DNA from: Parvibaculum sp963696585
Lineage (GTDB): Bacteria > Pseudomonadota > Alphaproteobacteria > Parvibaculales > Parvibaculaceae
Length of the DNA: 64,000 nucleotides
Assembly (NCBI GenBank): GCA_963696585.1
Contig: CAVOKW010000010.1
Span: 62,001 to 126,000, forward strand
Direction of reading: 5' to 3'
Part shown: positions 17,629 to 27,200 of the stretch, piece by piece
Numbering within the stretch: position 1 is the stretch's first letter
How the letters are laid out: each line of letters begins with the position of its first letter
Translations under genes and position numbers: made by a program
The notes under the pieces: generated by a model
The model's database searches: none
What the model saw: the letters and a program-made list of their open reading frames with translations, nothing else
Told to the model about the DNA's origin: nothing

Positions 17629-18024
17629 TCAGGCGTCAATCAAACGCAATGTGCGTTTCTCAAACACTTTCAGAACCTGATCGAGATCGTGGCCGCGTTT
17701 GAGGATGAGACCACTGGCCGCGATGACAGCGTAAGCGCCTTGTTTGCGGGCCAGTTTGGGGCGTTTCTCGATCCGGTAGAGCGCCATCTCGCTGGCGCGG
17801 CGAAAGACGGAAAAAATGGCGACTTCGCGTGAGGCGCCCATTGCATAATCGCGCCATTCGCCTTCGGCGACCTTGCGACCATAAAGGCGCAGGATGAGAT
17901 CGAGCTCGCGGCGATTGAAAAATGTCTGGGGTTCGGTCAAGCGGTGCGGCAGTTCCTGGGTCATTGTCGCATCTGACGAGGAGATCAATGTCAGGCCCGG
18001 GCCTGTTTCTGAGCGATCCGTCAT
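17629..18024 (-). CDS. DUF2794 domain protein
   Basis: 131 residues from the ATG at 18024; a longer frame to 18102 and a shorter ATG at residue 21 are possible. The family core is unmistakable: FFNRRELDLILRLYGRKV, then EWRDYA, then FSVFRRASEMALYRIEKRPK. It is a small, strongly basic protein family confined to Alphaproteobacteria, with no known function. Two exact 17-bp repeats lie about 85 bases upstream of the start. Confidence 0.88.
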   Translation of the reverse strand: MTDRSETGPGLTLISSSDATMTQELPHRLTEPQTFFNRRELDLILRLYGRKVAEGEWRDYAMGASREVAIFSVFRRASEMALYRIEKRPKLARKQGAYAVIAASGLILKRGHDLDQVLKVFEKRTLRLIDA

Positions 18025-18106
18025 AAGGCAAACATTACCTTTCTGTCGTTTTGGCCAGTCGATTGGAGCCTTTTCATCGTCATTGGCGCCACCGCGTCGC
18101 ATTCAT

Positions 18107-18140
18107 CCGGTTTGCTACAGGAGCCGGTTTGCTACAGGAG
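18107..18140. repeat. Perfect 17-bp tandem duplication
   Basis: The 17-base unit CCGGTTTGCTACAGGAG occurs twice with no gap (18107-18123, 18124-18140). It lies in the gap between the divergent DUF2794 and SDR genes, so it could be a duplicated control site or a recent slip. Confidence 0.9.
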
Positions 18141-18380
18141 TATGACGGGGCTTTTCGCCGATTTACAGCCCGATCACAAAATTGCCCTTATTTGGCCCTT
18201 GGGTGGACACACTGGACCATCAATCTGTGATCGTTGCCTCACTGGCCCGGTTCCGAAAATGATCCGGTATTCAGCCCCCCAGCCCCACCGGGCATCATGG
18301 GGCCGGGCCACCCCTTCCCCCAAGGGGTTTGACAAGACAGCATGAGCCGCCCAGGACCCCCCGCCTGGGCGGTTTTGTTT
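18141..18380 (+). ncRNA. Candidate structured intergenic RNA ending in a terminator
   Basis: No protein-like frame is seen here. Three GC-rich hairpins follow one another: GCCCCA/TGGGGC (18282-18303), CCCCTT/AAGGGG (18311-18327), and a perfect 9-bp stem (18347-18372) followed by TTTTGTTT. The last is a good + strand terminator, but no annotated + strand gene precedes it within 700 bases. A short untranslated transcript would explain it. I do not recognise a known RNA family, and the 5' end is not defined. Confidence 0.35.
18347..18380 (+). terminator. Rho-independent terminator without an obvious upstream gene
   Basis: Stem CCGCCCAGG / CCTGGGCGG with a loop of C's and A, followed by TTTTGTTT. 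It points rightwards and lies about 70 bases before an SDR gene, so it must end an unannotated transcript or attenuate the SDR leader. Confidence 0.8.
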
Positions 18381-18448
18381 GTGGTTGTGTGCAACAGGCC
18401 CACTGACGCTAGACTTGAGTCAGACAGACATTGATTTGGGGGGATATC

Positions 18449-19186
18449 ATGCGGTTGGCAAACAAAGTGGCGGTGATCACCGGTGCGGCCTCAGGCATCG
18501 GCAAGGCGAGCGCCACGCTCTTCGCGTCGGAAGGTGCGCGCGTACTGGCCGTGGACCTGCCGGGCAAGGGGCTGGCGGCGGCCCATCAGGGCCATGATCG
18601 TATCGTGACGCTTGAGGCCGATGTCAGCGCGCCGGACGCGGCCGAGATCATCATTGGCGGGGCTATCAAGGCTTTCAGGGCGCTCGACATTCTTTTCAAC
18701 AATGCGGGCGTTGCGCTTGGCGGCCCTGTAGAGTCGCTGAGCGAGGCGGACTGGGATCGCACCATGGCGGTAAATGTCCGATCACATTTCATTCTGTCGC
18801 GTGCCGCCATTCCACATCTGCGCAAATCAGGGCATGGCCGCATCATCAACACGGCTTCGGTCATGGCAGAGGGCACGGACTTCGGGTTGGCGGCCTATTG
18901 TGCGTCCAAGGCAGGCGTTGCCGGGCTGACGCGCAATCTCGCCCTTGAGCTTGGTAAATACGGCATCACGGCCAATTACATTTTGCCCGGCGCCATCGTG
19001 ACCGGCATGACCAAGAGCTTTGATGATCCGGCCATTGCGGAAATCTGGGCCAAGAAATCGCCCCTGCGCCGTTTGGGCGAACCGATCGACATTGCGCGCG
19101 GTGCCTTGTTTCTGGCCTCGGCGGATGGTGGCTTTGTCACAGGGCATGGTCTCAATGTGGATGGCGGCATGATGCTGCGCGTTTAG
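18449..19186 (+). CDS. Short-chain dehydrogenase/reductase (SDR)
   Basis: 245 residues from the ATG at 18449, which follows a G-rich ribosome-binding stretch. The cofactor motif TGAASGIG is at residues 12-19, with NNAGVALGG in the middle, the catalytic Ser in NTASVMAEG and the YCASK pair. The C-terminal GLNVDGGMM is typical of classical SDRs. The acidic residue after the second strand (VDLPGKG) favours NAD over NADP. The substrate is not deducible and no pathway partner is adjacent. Confidence 0.9.
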   Translation: MRLANKVAVITGAASGIGKASATLFASEGARVLAVDLPGKGLAAAHQGHDRIVTLEADVSAPDAAEIIIGGAIKAFRALDILFNNAGVALGGPVESLSEADWDRTMAVNVRSHFILSRAAIPHLRKSGHGRIINTASVMAEGTDFGLAAYCASKAGVAGLTRNLALELGKYGITANYILPGAIVTGMTKSFDDPAIAEIWAKKSPLRRLGEPIDIARGALFLASADGGFVTGHGLNVDGGMMLRV

Positions 19187-19338
19187 CCTCTGGCAAGATG
19201 AAACATCTTTCACTTGAAGGCCTTGCCAGGCCCGCCTACACAAATCGGTGGCCTAGCGCGTGAAACATGGCAAAAGATCATGTGTGCGTGGCAAATGAAT
19301 GATGGGGAGTGGGCGCCGCCTTGCGGACCCTCAAAAGC

Positions 19339-20337
19339 ATGACAGATGCGATGATCGTTATTGATGGCCTGACCAAGCGCTTTGGACCCTTCACGGCCGT
19401 GGATCAGATCAGTTTTTCTGTTGCACGCGGCGAGGTGCTGGGCTTTCTCGGGCCAAATGGCGCGGGCAAATCCACAACCATGAAAATGATCACAGGCTTC
19501 CTTGCCCCGACATCGGGCAGTGCCAGCATTTGCGGACATGATGCCGTGCGTGACACGCTTGCCGCCCAGCGCCAGCTTGGCTATTTGCCCGAGGGTGCGC
19601 CTGCTTATGGCGATATGACACCGCTTGCGTTCTTGCGGTTCATTGCGCGTATCCGCCGGCTGAGCGGCGCTGAAGCCGAAAAGGCGATTGCGCATGCCGT
19701 TGAGGCAACAGAACTCAAGCTGGTGCTGGAGCAACCGATCGATACGCTTTCAAAAGGGTTTCGCCGTCGCGTGGGCCTGGCTCAATCGATATTGCACAAC
19801 CCGCCGGTGCTGATCATGGATGAGCCGACGGATGGGCTTGATCCCAATCAGAAGCATGAAGTGCGCCGGTTGATCAACGATATGTCGACCGACAAGGCGA
19901 TCATCATCTCGACGCATATTCTCGAAGAGGTCGATGCGATCTGCACGCGGGCTTTGATTATTGATCGTGGCCATATCGTTGCGGATGGCACGCCTGCCGA
20001 ACTCATGGCGCGCTCGCGCTATCACAATGCGGTGTCGCTGACGATTGGCGAACAGCTTACCGTGGCAGCCGCAGAGGCCCTGAAAGCCTTGCCGGGCATT
20101 GCCTCGATTGAGGTGCATCCGCGCGGTTCGGAAACAACGCTGACATTGTTCAGCACGGCTGGAAGCGGACGCGATGGCATTTCCGGCGAAGTTCGACTGA
20201 TTGACGCTGTCGCCGATCTTGTGCGCGACAAGGGATGGGATGTGCGGTCCCTTTATGGCGAACCGGGCCGTCTGGATGAAGTCTTCCGGCAATTGACGCG
20301 TCCCGATACGCATGATGATGGAAAGCGCGCCGCATGA
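19339..20337 (+). CDS. ABC transporter ATP-binding protein (GldA-like)
   Basis: 332 residues from the ATG at 19339; in-frame GTG (19309) and TTG (19321) starts upstream and an ATG at 19351 are alternatives. Walker A is GPNGAGKST, the signature-like segment is LSKGFRRRVGLAQ and Walker B is VLIMDEPTDGLDPNQ. It belongs to the ABC-2 class related to GldA and NatA. It is the first gene of a tightly packed four-gene operon with an ABC-2 permease, a GldG-like protein and a DUF4340 protein. Confidence 0.92.
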   Translation: MTDAMIVIDGLTKRFGPFTAVDQISFSVARGEVLGFLGPNGAGKSTTMKMITGFLAPTSGSASICGHDAVRDTLAAQRQLGYLPEGAPAYGDMTPLAFLRFIARIRRLSGAEAEKAIAHAVEATELKLVLEQPIDTLSKGFRRRVGLAQSILHNPPVLIMDEPTDGLDPNQKHEVRRLINDMSTDKAIIISTHILEEVDAICTRALIIDRGHIVADGTPAELMARSRYHNAVSLTIGEQLTVAAAEALKALPGIASIEVHPRGSETTLTLFSTAGSGRDGISGEVRLIDAVADLVRDKGWDVRSLYGEPGRLDEVFRQLTRPDTHDDGKRAA

Positions 20338-21068
20338 ATGAGCTTGTCGCCATTTTCCGTCGCGAGCTGGCGGGCTATTTTGCCACGCCGCTGGCCTTTG
20401 TCTTTATCGTGATCTTTCTCTTCACCATGGGTGCTTTCACCTTCTACATGGGCGGCTATTTTGAAAGTGGTCAGGCCGATCTGACGATCTTTTTCAATTT
20501 TCATCCCTGGCTTTACCTGTTCCTGATCCCGGCGATTTCCATGCGCCTCTGGGCCGAGGAGCGTCGCACGGGTTCGATTGAACTCCTGCTCTCGCTACCG
20601 GTTCCGCTCTGGGCCGCCGTGCTTGGCAAGTTCCTCGCCGCCTGGGCTTTTTCAGGTCTTGCGCTGGCGCTGACCTTTCCGGTCTGGATCACGGTCAATT
20701 ATCTCGGCGACCCGGATAATGGTGCAATTGTTGCGGGCTATGTCGGCAGCATGTTGATGGCAGGCGGCTATCTTGCCATCGGCTCCTGCCTCTCCGCCAT
20801 GACGCGCAATCAGGTCATCGCTTTTGTGGTGAGCGTTGTCGTCTGTTTTCTGTTCACGGTTTCGGGATTGCCCATCGTCATTGATTTCTTTTCCGGCTGG
20901 GCGCCGCAAGCAGTCGTCAACACGATTGCCTCTTTCTCCTTCCTGACGCATTCACAGGCCATCTCGCAAGGCGTGATCGATATTCGGGATTTCATCTTCT
21001 TTTCGACACTGATTGCGACATGGCTTATCGCCTGCGGCATTGTTGTCGACATGAAGAAGGCGGGGTGA
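20334..21068 (+). CDS. ABC-2 type permease (GldF-like)
   Basis: 244 residues with six predicted membrane helices. It starts MNELVAIFRRELAGYFATPLAF, as in GldF-like permeases, and contains WAEERRTGSIELLLSLP, the conserved cytoplasmic block. Its ATG overlaps the ATPase stop (ATGA). With the ATPase it should form the core of an ABC complex whose cargo is unknown. Confidence 0.92.
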   Translation: MNELVAIFRRELAGYFATPLAFVFIVIFLFTMGAFTFYMGGYFESGQADLTIFFNFHPWLYLFLIPAISMRLWAEERRTGSIELLLSLPVPLWAAVLGKFLAAWAFSGLALALTFPVWITVNYLGDPDNGAIVAGYVGSMLMAGGYLAIGSCLSAMTRNQVIAFVVSVVVCFLFTVSGLPIVIDFFSGWAPQAVVNTIASFSFLTHSQAISQGVIDIRDFIFFSTLIATWLIACGIVVDMKKAG

Positions 21069-21073
21069 GCGCC

Positions 21074-22999
21074 ATGTCGATGAGCCGCAGTTCCTATCGC
21101 GTGATCATGCTGGTTTTGCTGGCCGTGCTGTTTCTCGCCGTCAACATGATATCCAATGTTGTCTTCCGTTCGGCGCAGATCGACCTCACCCAGGGTCGAT
21201 TGTTCACGCTGTCGCAAGGCACCAAGAATGTGATCGGGGCAATTGATGAACCGGTCACATTGCGGTTTTTCTATTCGGAAAAGCTCGCCAATGATTACCC
21301 AAGCGTCCGCATCTATGCCGGGCATGTACGCGATCTGCTGCAGGAGATGCGCGACAGGTCCAAAGGCAAGATCAAGCTCGAAGTCATCGATCCTGAGCCA
21401 TTCTCGGAGCAGGAAGATCTCGCCATGTCGCTCGGTCTCAAGGGCGCGCCAACGACAGAAGGCGACATCATCTATTTCGGACTTGTCGGCACCAATCTGG
21501 TTGATGGCCTGGAATCAATTCCCTTCTTTTCCGATGAGCGCGCGCAGTATCTCGAATATGACGTGACGCGCATGGTTCAGAATCTGAGCCGTCCGAAAAA
21601 GCCGGTGCTCGGCATTGTCACCAACCTGCCGCTGGATACGGGCGCGGGCGGACTTACGGCGGCGATGCGCGGACAATCGCAGCCTTTCATGATTTATGAG
21701 GAGCTGCGCAGTCGCTTCGAAATCGAGTTTCTTGAGCAGAAGTTTGACAAGGTTTCTGACGATGTGGATGTGCTGATGATTGCCCATCCGCGTCCGCTTG
21801 ATGCATCCACGCTTTATGCGATCGACCAGTTTGTAATGCGCGGCGGGCGTGTTCTCGCCTTTGTCGATCCGCATTCCGAAGTGAGCCTGACGGCTGGTGA
21901 AGATGGCCAGCCCGTCAAGGGCTATACGGAAGCTTCCACTCTCGAACCCCTGCTCAAGGATTGGGGCGTTGGCTTTGATCCGACGAAAATCGTGGGCGAC
22001 CGCTTGCTGGCCCAGCGTGTGCAGACGGGTCTGGATGCACGTCGGCAGGAAAGCGACTATGTGCTGTGGCTATCGGTTCAGCATGATCAGATGAACCGGA
22101 ACGATATTGTGACAGCCAATGTCGATCATCTCAATCTTGGCACCGTTGGCGTTTTCACGCCGCTCAAGGGCGCCACGACGCGGTTCACCCCGCTGATCTG
22201 GGCGTCGAAGGATTCGCGCCTTTATGATCTCGACTATGTAATGAGCGGGCCGACGCCTGATGCCTTGCTGCGCGACTTCAAATCCGAGGCAGGCGGCTAT
22301 GTGATTGCGGCGCGTGTGGCGGGGCCGATCAGGAGTGCCTATGCGCAAGCCCCTGCCGCCGAGAAAAAAGATGAGGCGGGAGGCGGGGTAACACATGGCC
22401 CACGTGATCCGCATCTTTCCACGACCAAGGGGGACGCCAATATCATCGTCTTTGCTGACAGTGATATTTTCGATGATCGCTTCTGGGTGCAGGCGCAGAC
22501 TTATATGGGTGATCGCGTGGCGCAACCGATTGCCGACAATGCCATGTTCATTCTCTCGGCGATTGACAATCTGATGGGATCGGATGATCTGATTTCCTTG
22601 CGCGCACGTGAGAAAATCGATCGTCCCTTTACGGTCGTTGATGAATTGCAACGCGATGCCGAGCGGCGTTTTCTGGCCGAGCAGGAGCGACTGAAGACCA
22701 AGATTGCCGATACGGAGAAACGCCTCACCGCCGCGCAGACGGATACGCCCGTCACCAGCGCGGGTGGCGATGCGCATAGTCAGGCTGACATTCAAGTCTT
22801 TCGCAGTGAGCTGCTGGAAAGCCGCAAGGCGCTTCGCGACGTACAACGCAATTTGCGTCGCGATATTGATCGGCTGGCGGGTGAAATCCGTTTTCTCAAT
22901 GTTGTCGCCATGCCTCTGGCGGTGGCGATACTTGCCCTGGCGCTGGCCTATCTGCGAATGCGCCGTCGGCGGGTGCGTGTGGCGAGCGGAGGAAATTGA
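21074..22999 (+). CDS. GldG-like ABC-associated membrane protein
   Basis: 641 residues from the ATG at 21074. An N-terminal helix (about 9-30) is followed by the large GldG/IFT52-like exported domain, with blocks LTQGRLFTLSQGTKNV and FVDPHSEV. A coiled-coil-rich region lies near 530-605, and a final helix near 610-630 ends in a basic tail. This resembles the auxiliary subunit of gliding-type ABC systems, but in Alphaproteobacteria such loci are not linked to gliding. The gene starts five bases after the permease stop. Confidence 0.9.
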   Translation: MSMSRSSYRVIMLVLLAVLFLAVNMISNVVFRSAQIDLTQGRLFTLSQGTKNVIGAIDEPVTLRFFYSEKLANDYPSVRIYAGHVRDLLQEMRDRSKGKIKLEVIDPEPFSEQEDLAMSLGLKGAPTTEGDIIYFGLVGTNLVDGLESIPFFSDERAQYLEYDVTRMVQNLSRPKKPVLGIVTNLPLDTGAGGLTAAMRGQSQPFMIYEELRSRFEIEFLEQKFDKVSDDVDVLMIAHPRPLDASTLYAIDQFVMRGGRVLAFVDPHSEVSLTAGEDGQPVKGYTEASTLEPLLKDWGVGFDPTKIVGDRLLAQRVQTGLDARRQESDYVLWLSVQHDQMNRNDIVTANVDHLNLGTVGVFTPLKGATTRFTPLIWASKDSRLYDLDYVMSGPTPDALLRDFKSEAGGYVIAARVAGPIRSAYAQAPAAEKKDEAGGGVTHGPRDPHLSTTKGDANIIVFADSDIFDDRFWVQAQTYMGDRVAQPIADNAMFILSAIDNLMGSDDLISLRAREKIDRPFTVVDELQRDAERRFLAEQERLKTKIADTEKRLTAAQTDTPVTSAGGDAHSQADIQVFRSELLESRKALRDVQRNLRRDIDRLAGEIRFLNVVAMPLAVAILALALAYLRMRRRRVRVASGGN

Positions 23000-23002
23000 G
23001 CC

Positions 23003-24109
23003 ATGTCCCAAAGATTTGAGGCGATGTGGAAGAACAAGCCATTGCGGCATTTGAGCCTGCTGGCAGGCGTGACGGCTGTTGCCGTCATTGGTGCGCTCAT
23101 TGCCGTCACGCATGATGTGCGGGATGTGCGGACGCAATTTGTTCCTGTGAAGCTCTTTGCGGGTCTGGACACAAAACTGGATCGCGCCTCGGAGATTGTT
23201 GTCACCCTGCCGCGCGGTATGCAGGGAGTTGACAGACTGGTGATTGACCGATCCCCTGATGGCAGATGGGTGCTGCCGGGACATGGCGGCTACCCGGCCC
23301 GCCAGGATATGGTCAAGAATCTGCTGACAGGGCTTGGTGCATTGGAAGCCTATGAGCCGCGGACGGCTCGCGCGGAATGGCACCGCAATCTTGGCTTGCT
23401 GGCACCTGAGGATCTGGGTTCGGCGACACGCGTTGAAATCTTCGACGACAAGAAAAAGCGCTTCGCCGCCATGCTTGTGGGCAAGATCCCTGAAGAATCC
23501 GTCGATGTGCAGGGCCAGGGGATGATCTATGTGCGTCGGGATGGCGAAGATCAGACATGGCTGGCGCGGGGGCGCTTTCCACTCGCGAAAGTGGCAACAG
23601 ACTGGCTTGACACTGATTTTCTGACCCTGCCAAAGGATCGCATCGAACGTGTGACGCTCTGGTCAGGCAGCGCTCATCCGGCGATCATTTCGCGCGCCAG
23701 CCCGGATGACCCAAACTTCGCTCTTGAGAATCTTGCACCAGGCGAGATTTCGCGCGGCGCGCCGGTGATGAACGGCATTGCCAATGCGATTGCAGAAGCC
23801 AGTTTTGAAGACGTGGCCCCGGAAGCGACGATCCGTTTTCCCGAGAACTCACCTCGTGTCGTGATCAGCAGCTTTGACGGTCTTGACTATACAATCGTCA
23901 TGACGGGCTCAGGCACGGCGATCTGGGCCAAAGTGAGTGTCGATATGGCACCCGACCTTTCCACCGACAAGCAGGCGGCGGCGCGAGAACTGGTCGCCCA
24001 AAGCCAGGCCCGGTTCAAGGGCTGGGTCTATCAGATACCGAGCGAGCTCTCCGGCATTCTGATGCAGACCAAAGACGTGCTGACGCATGAAGGTGCGCCA
24101 GCCCTTTGA
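23003..24109 (+). CDS. DUF4340 domain protein of the GldA/F/G-like operon
   Basis: 368 residues. One N-terminal helix (about 17-35) anchors an exported domain of the DUF4340 family, repeatedly found behind GldG-like genes. Segments DRLVIDRSPDGRWVLPG and WLDTDFLTLPKDRIERVTL are the typical beta-rich repeats. It starts three bases after the GldG-like stop, so all four genes form one operon. Its molecular role is unknown. Confidence 0.88.
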   Translation: MSQRFEAMWKNKPLRHLSLLAGVTAVAVIGALIAVTHDVRDVRTQFVPVKLFAGLDTKLDRASEIVVTLPRGMQGVDRLVIDRSPDGRWVLPGHGGYPARQDMVKNLLTGLGALEAYEPRTARAEWHRNLGLLAPEDLGSATRVEIFDDKKKRFAAMLVGKIPEESVDVQGQGMIYVRRDGEDQTWLARGRFPLAKVATDWLDTDFLTLPKDRIERVTLWSGSAHPAIISRASPDDPNFALENLAPGEISRGAPVMNGIANAIAEASFEDVAPEATIRFPENSPRVVISSFDGLDYTIVMTGSGTAIWAKVSVDMAPDLSTDKQAAARELVAQSQARFKGWVYQIPSELSGILMQTKDVLTHEGAPAL

Positions 24110-24219
24110 TGCTGTTTGATGATCGGCCCACCAGTTCAGGGGCAGGGCGCCGATGACAGGCGAGTCACGATGCAGTGAGGATTTGCGTGAGGCGGCGTGA
24201 TCATGCGTGCCCCATGAAA

Positions 24220-24246
24220 AAGGGCGCCCCTGGCAGGAGCGCCCTT
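24220..24246 (-). terminator. Terminator for the aconitase gene
   Basis: AAGGGCGC / GCGCCCTT stem with an interrupted inner CCT/AGG pairing. Read on the minus strand it is followed by TTTTTC. It lies in the gap between the convergent DUF4340 and aconitase genes. Confidence 0.8.
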
Positions 24247-24281
24247 GATCGTGTCGTTGTCTTTGCGATCAGGCTGCGCGA

Positions 24282-27200
24282 TCAGGCTGCGAGATTGCGC
24301 AGCACATATTGCAGGATGCCGCCATTTTCGTAGTAGTCGACTTCATCCTGCGTATCGATGCGGCAGAGAAGGTCGATCGCTTTCCTGGTGCCATCCTTGT
24401 AGGTGATGACAGCCTTGACCTTGCTGCGGGGTTTGACCTTGGCGAGGCCCGAGATACTCACCATTTCCGAACCATCAAGGTCGAGGGACTGCCAGCTCAT
24501 GTCGTTGATGAACTGGAGGGGCGCAATGCCCATGCCGACGAGATTGGAGCGATGGATCCGCTCGAAGCTCTGGGCAATCACCGCCTTGACGCCGAGAAGC
24601 ATGGTGCCCTTGGCGGCCCAGTCGCGTGATGAGCCTGTGCCATATTCCTTGCCCGCGAAAATCACGAGCGGCACGCCACGGCGCTTATATTCCATGGCGG
24701 CATCATAGATCGGCATCTGCGTGCCTTCCGGCTCAAGCTTTGTCAGGCCGCCTTCAATGCCGTTCAGCATCTGGTTCTTGATGCGGATATTGGCGAAGGT
24801 GCCGCGCATCATGACTTCGTGGTTGCCGCGACGGGCGCCATAGGAGTTGAAGTCCTGAGCGCCAACCTGCTTGGCATTGAGATAGGAACCGGCCGGGCTC
24901 TGCACCTTGATGTTGCCGGCAGGCGAGATGTGGTCGGTTGTGATCGAGTCACCAAAGAGGCCAAGGATGCGAGCGTCTTTCACATCCGAAAGTTTTGGCA
25001 GCTCTTTCTTGAGGCCGACGAAATAGGGCGGATTGGCGACATAAGTCGAGGCGTCATCCCAGTCATAGGTCAGACCGCCGGTGAGCTTCACGCCCTGCCA
25101 GGCCGCGTCGCCTTCAAACACATTGGCGTAACGGTTGGCGAACATTTCCGGCGTGACGCAGGTGCGGACCGTGTCGGCCACTTCCTGTGTGCTCGGCCAG
25201 ATGTCCGACAGATAGACCGGCATGCCATCACTGCCCGTGCCGATCGGCTGCGTGGTGAGATCGATCCGGGTTGAACCGGCCAGGGCATAAGCCACAACGA
25301 GCGGCGGCGAGGCGAGATAGTTTGCCTTCACATCCGGGCTGACGCGGCCTTCGAAATTGCGGTTGCCCGAGAGCACCGCTGAAGCGACGAGATCGTTCTT
25401 GTTGATCGCGGCACTGATTTCGAGCGGCAGCGGACCGGAATTGCCGATGCAGGTGGTGCAGCCATAACCGACGAGATTGAAGCCCATGGCGTCGAGATCG
25501 TCTTGCAGGCCAGACTTGGTCAGATAATCCGTCACCACCTGTGAGCCGGGGGCGAGGGAGGTCTTGACCCATGGCTTGACCTTGAGGCCCTTGGCGCGGG
25601 CCTTGCGGGCGACGAGGCCCGCGGCGACCAGCACCATCGGGTTGGAGGTGTTGGTGCAGGAGGTGATGGCGGCAATGACGACATCGCCATGGCCGAGATC
25701 ATAGTCCTTGCCTTCAACCGGAACGCGCGTATGAGCCTGACCGGGCTTGCCGAATTCCTTTTCAAGGGCGCTAGCGAAATTGGCAGCCACGTCTGTGAGC
25801 GCCACGCGATCCTGCGGGCGCTTGGGACCGGCAAGGCTCGGCACGACGCTTGCGAGATCAAGCTCCAGCGTGTCGGTGAAGATCGGGTCAGGTGTTTCGT
25901 GCGTGCGGAACATGCCCTGTGCCTTGGCATAGGCTTCAACGAGCGCCACGCGCTCCTCGGAACGACCTGTTGCGCGCAGATATTTGAGCGTTTCATTGTC
26001 GATCGGGAAGAAGCCGCATGTGGCCCCGTATTCAGGGGCCATATTGGCGATGGTGGCGCGATCTTCGAGTGTCAGATTGTCGAGGCCTGCGCCGAAATAT
26101 TCGACGAACTTGCCGACAACGCCCTTCTTGCGCAGCATCTGCGTGACGGTCAGCACCATGTCGGTGGCGGTGACGCCATCCATGAGCTTGCCTGTCAGGC
26201 GGAAGCCGATGACTTCCGGGATGAGCATGGAGACAGGCTGACCGAGCATGGCTGCTTCGGCTTCGATGCCACCGACGCCCCAGCCAAGCACGGCCAGACC
26301 ATTGATCATGGTGGTGTGGCTGTCTGTGCCAACGCAGGTGTCGGGGTAAGCGATTTCTTCCTTGCCCTCGGTCTTCGTCCAGATGGTCTGGGCGAGATAT
26401 TCGAGATTGACCTGATGGCAGATGCCTGTGCCCGGCGGCACAACGCGGAAGTTGTTGAAGGCTTTTGAACCCCAGCGCAGGAACTCATAGCGCTCCCGGT
26501 TGCGGTCATATTCGATTTGCGTGTTTTGCTTGAAGGAAGTCGGCGTGCCGAAGTGATCGACCATGACGGAATGGTCGATGACGAGATCGACGGGCACCAG
26601 CGGGTTGATCCTGGTCGGATCACCGCCAAGGTTTTTCACCGCATCGCGCATGGCGGCAAGGTCGACCACGGCGGGGACGCCGGTGAAGTCCTGCATCAGC
26701 ACACGGGCGGGACGATAGGCGATTTCGCGGTCGGAGGTGCGCGTGGTGAGCCATGTCTTCATGGCCTTGATATCGGCGGCACTGACCGTGCGGCCGTCTT
26801 CAAAACGCAGCAGATTTTCCAACAGCACCTTGAGCGAGAAGGGCAGACGCGAAATGCCCTTGAGACCCTTCTTCTCGGCCACGGGCAGGCTGTAATAGGT
26901 GTAGCTGCGCTTGCCGACCTTCAGGGTCTGCTTGGCACCAAAACTGTTGACCAATGGCTTGACCTTGGCGGCGACTTTTTTCGCGATAGAAATCACGATC
27001 GGCTTTGCGGCGGGCACCGTTTTTCTGACTGCGGGCTTGGCGACCGGTTTTTTGGCTTTTGCTGCAGGGGCCGCTTTTTTGGCCACAACTTTGGCGACGG
27101 GCTTTTTGGCGGGTGACTTTTTGGCCGGGGCGGTCTTCTTTGCCACGGGCTTTTTGGCGACGGCCTTCTTGGCAGGAACTTTCTTGGCAGGAACTTTTTT

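Noticed and set aside
22070..23383. 437-codon minus-strand open frame across the GldG-like and DUF4340 genes
   Set aside because: Spans two real genes on the other strand and shows no family features.
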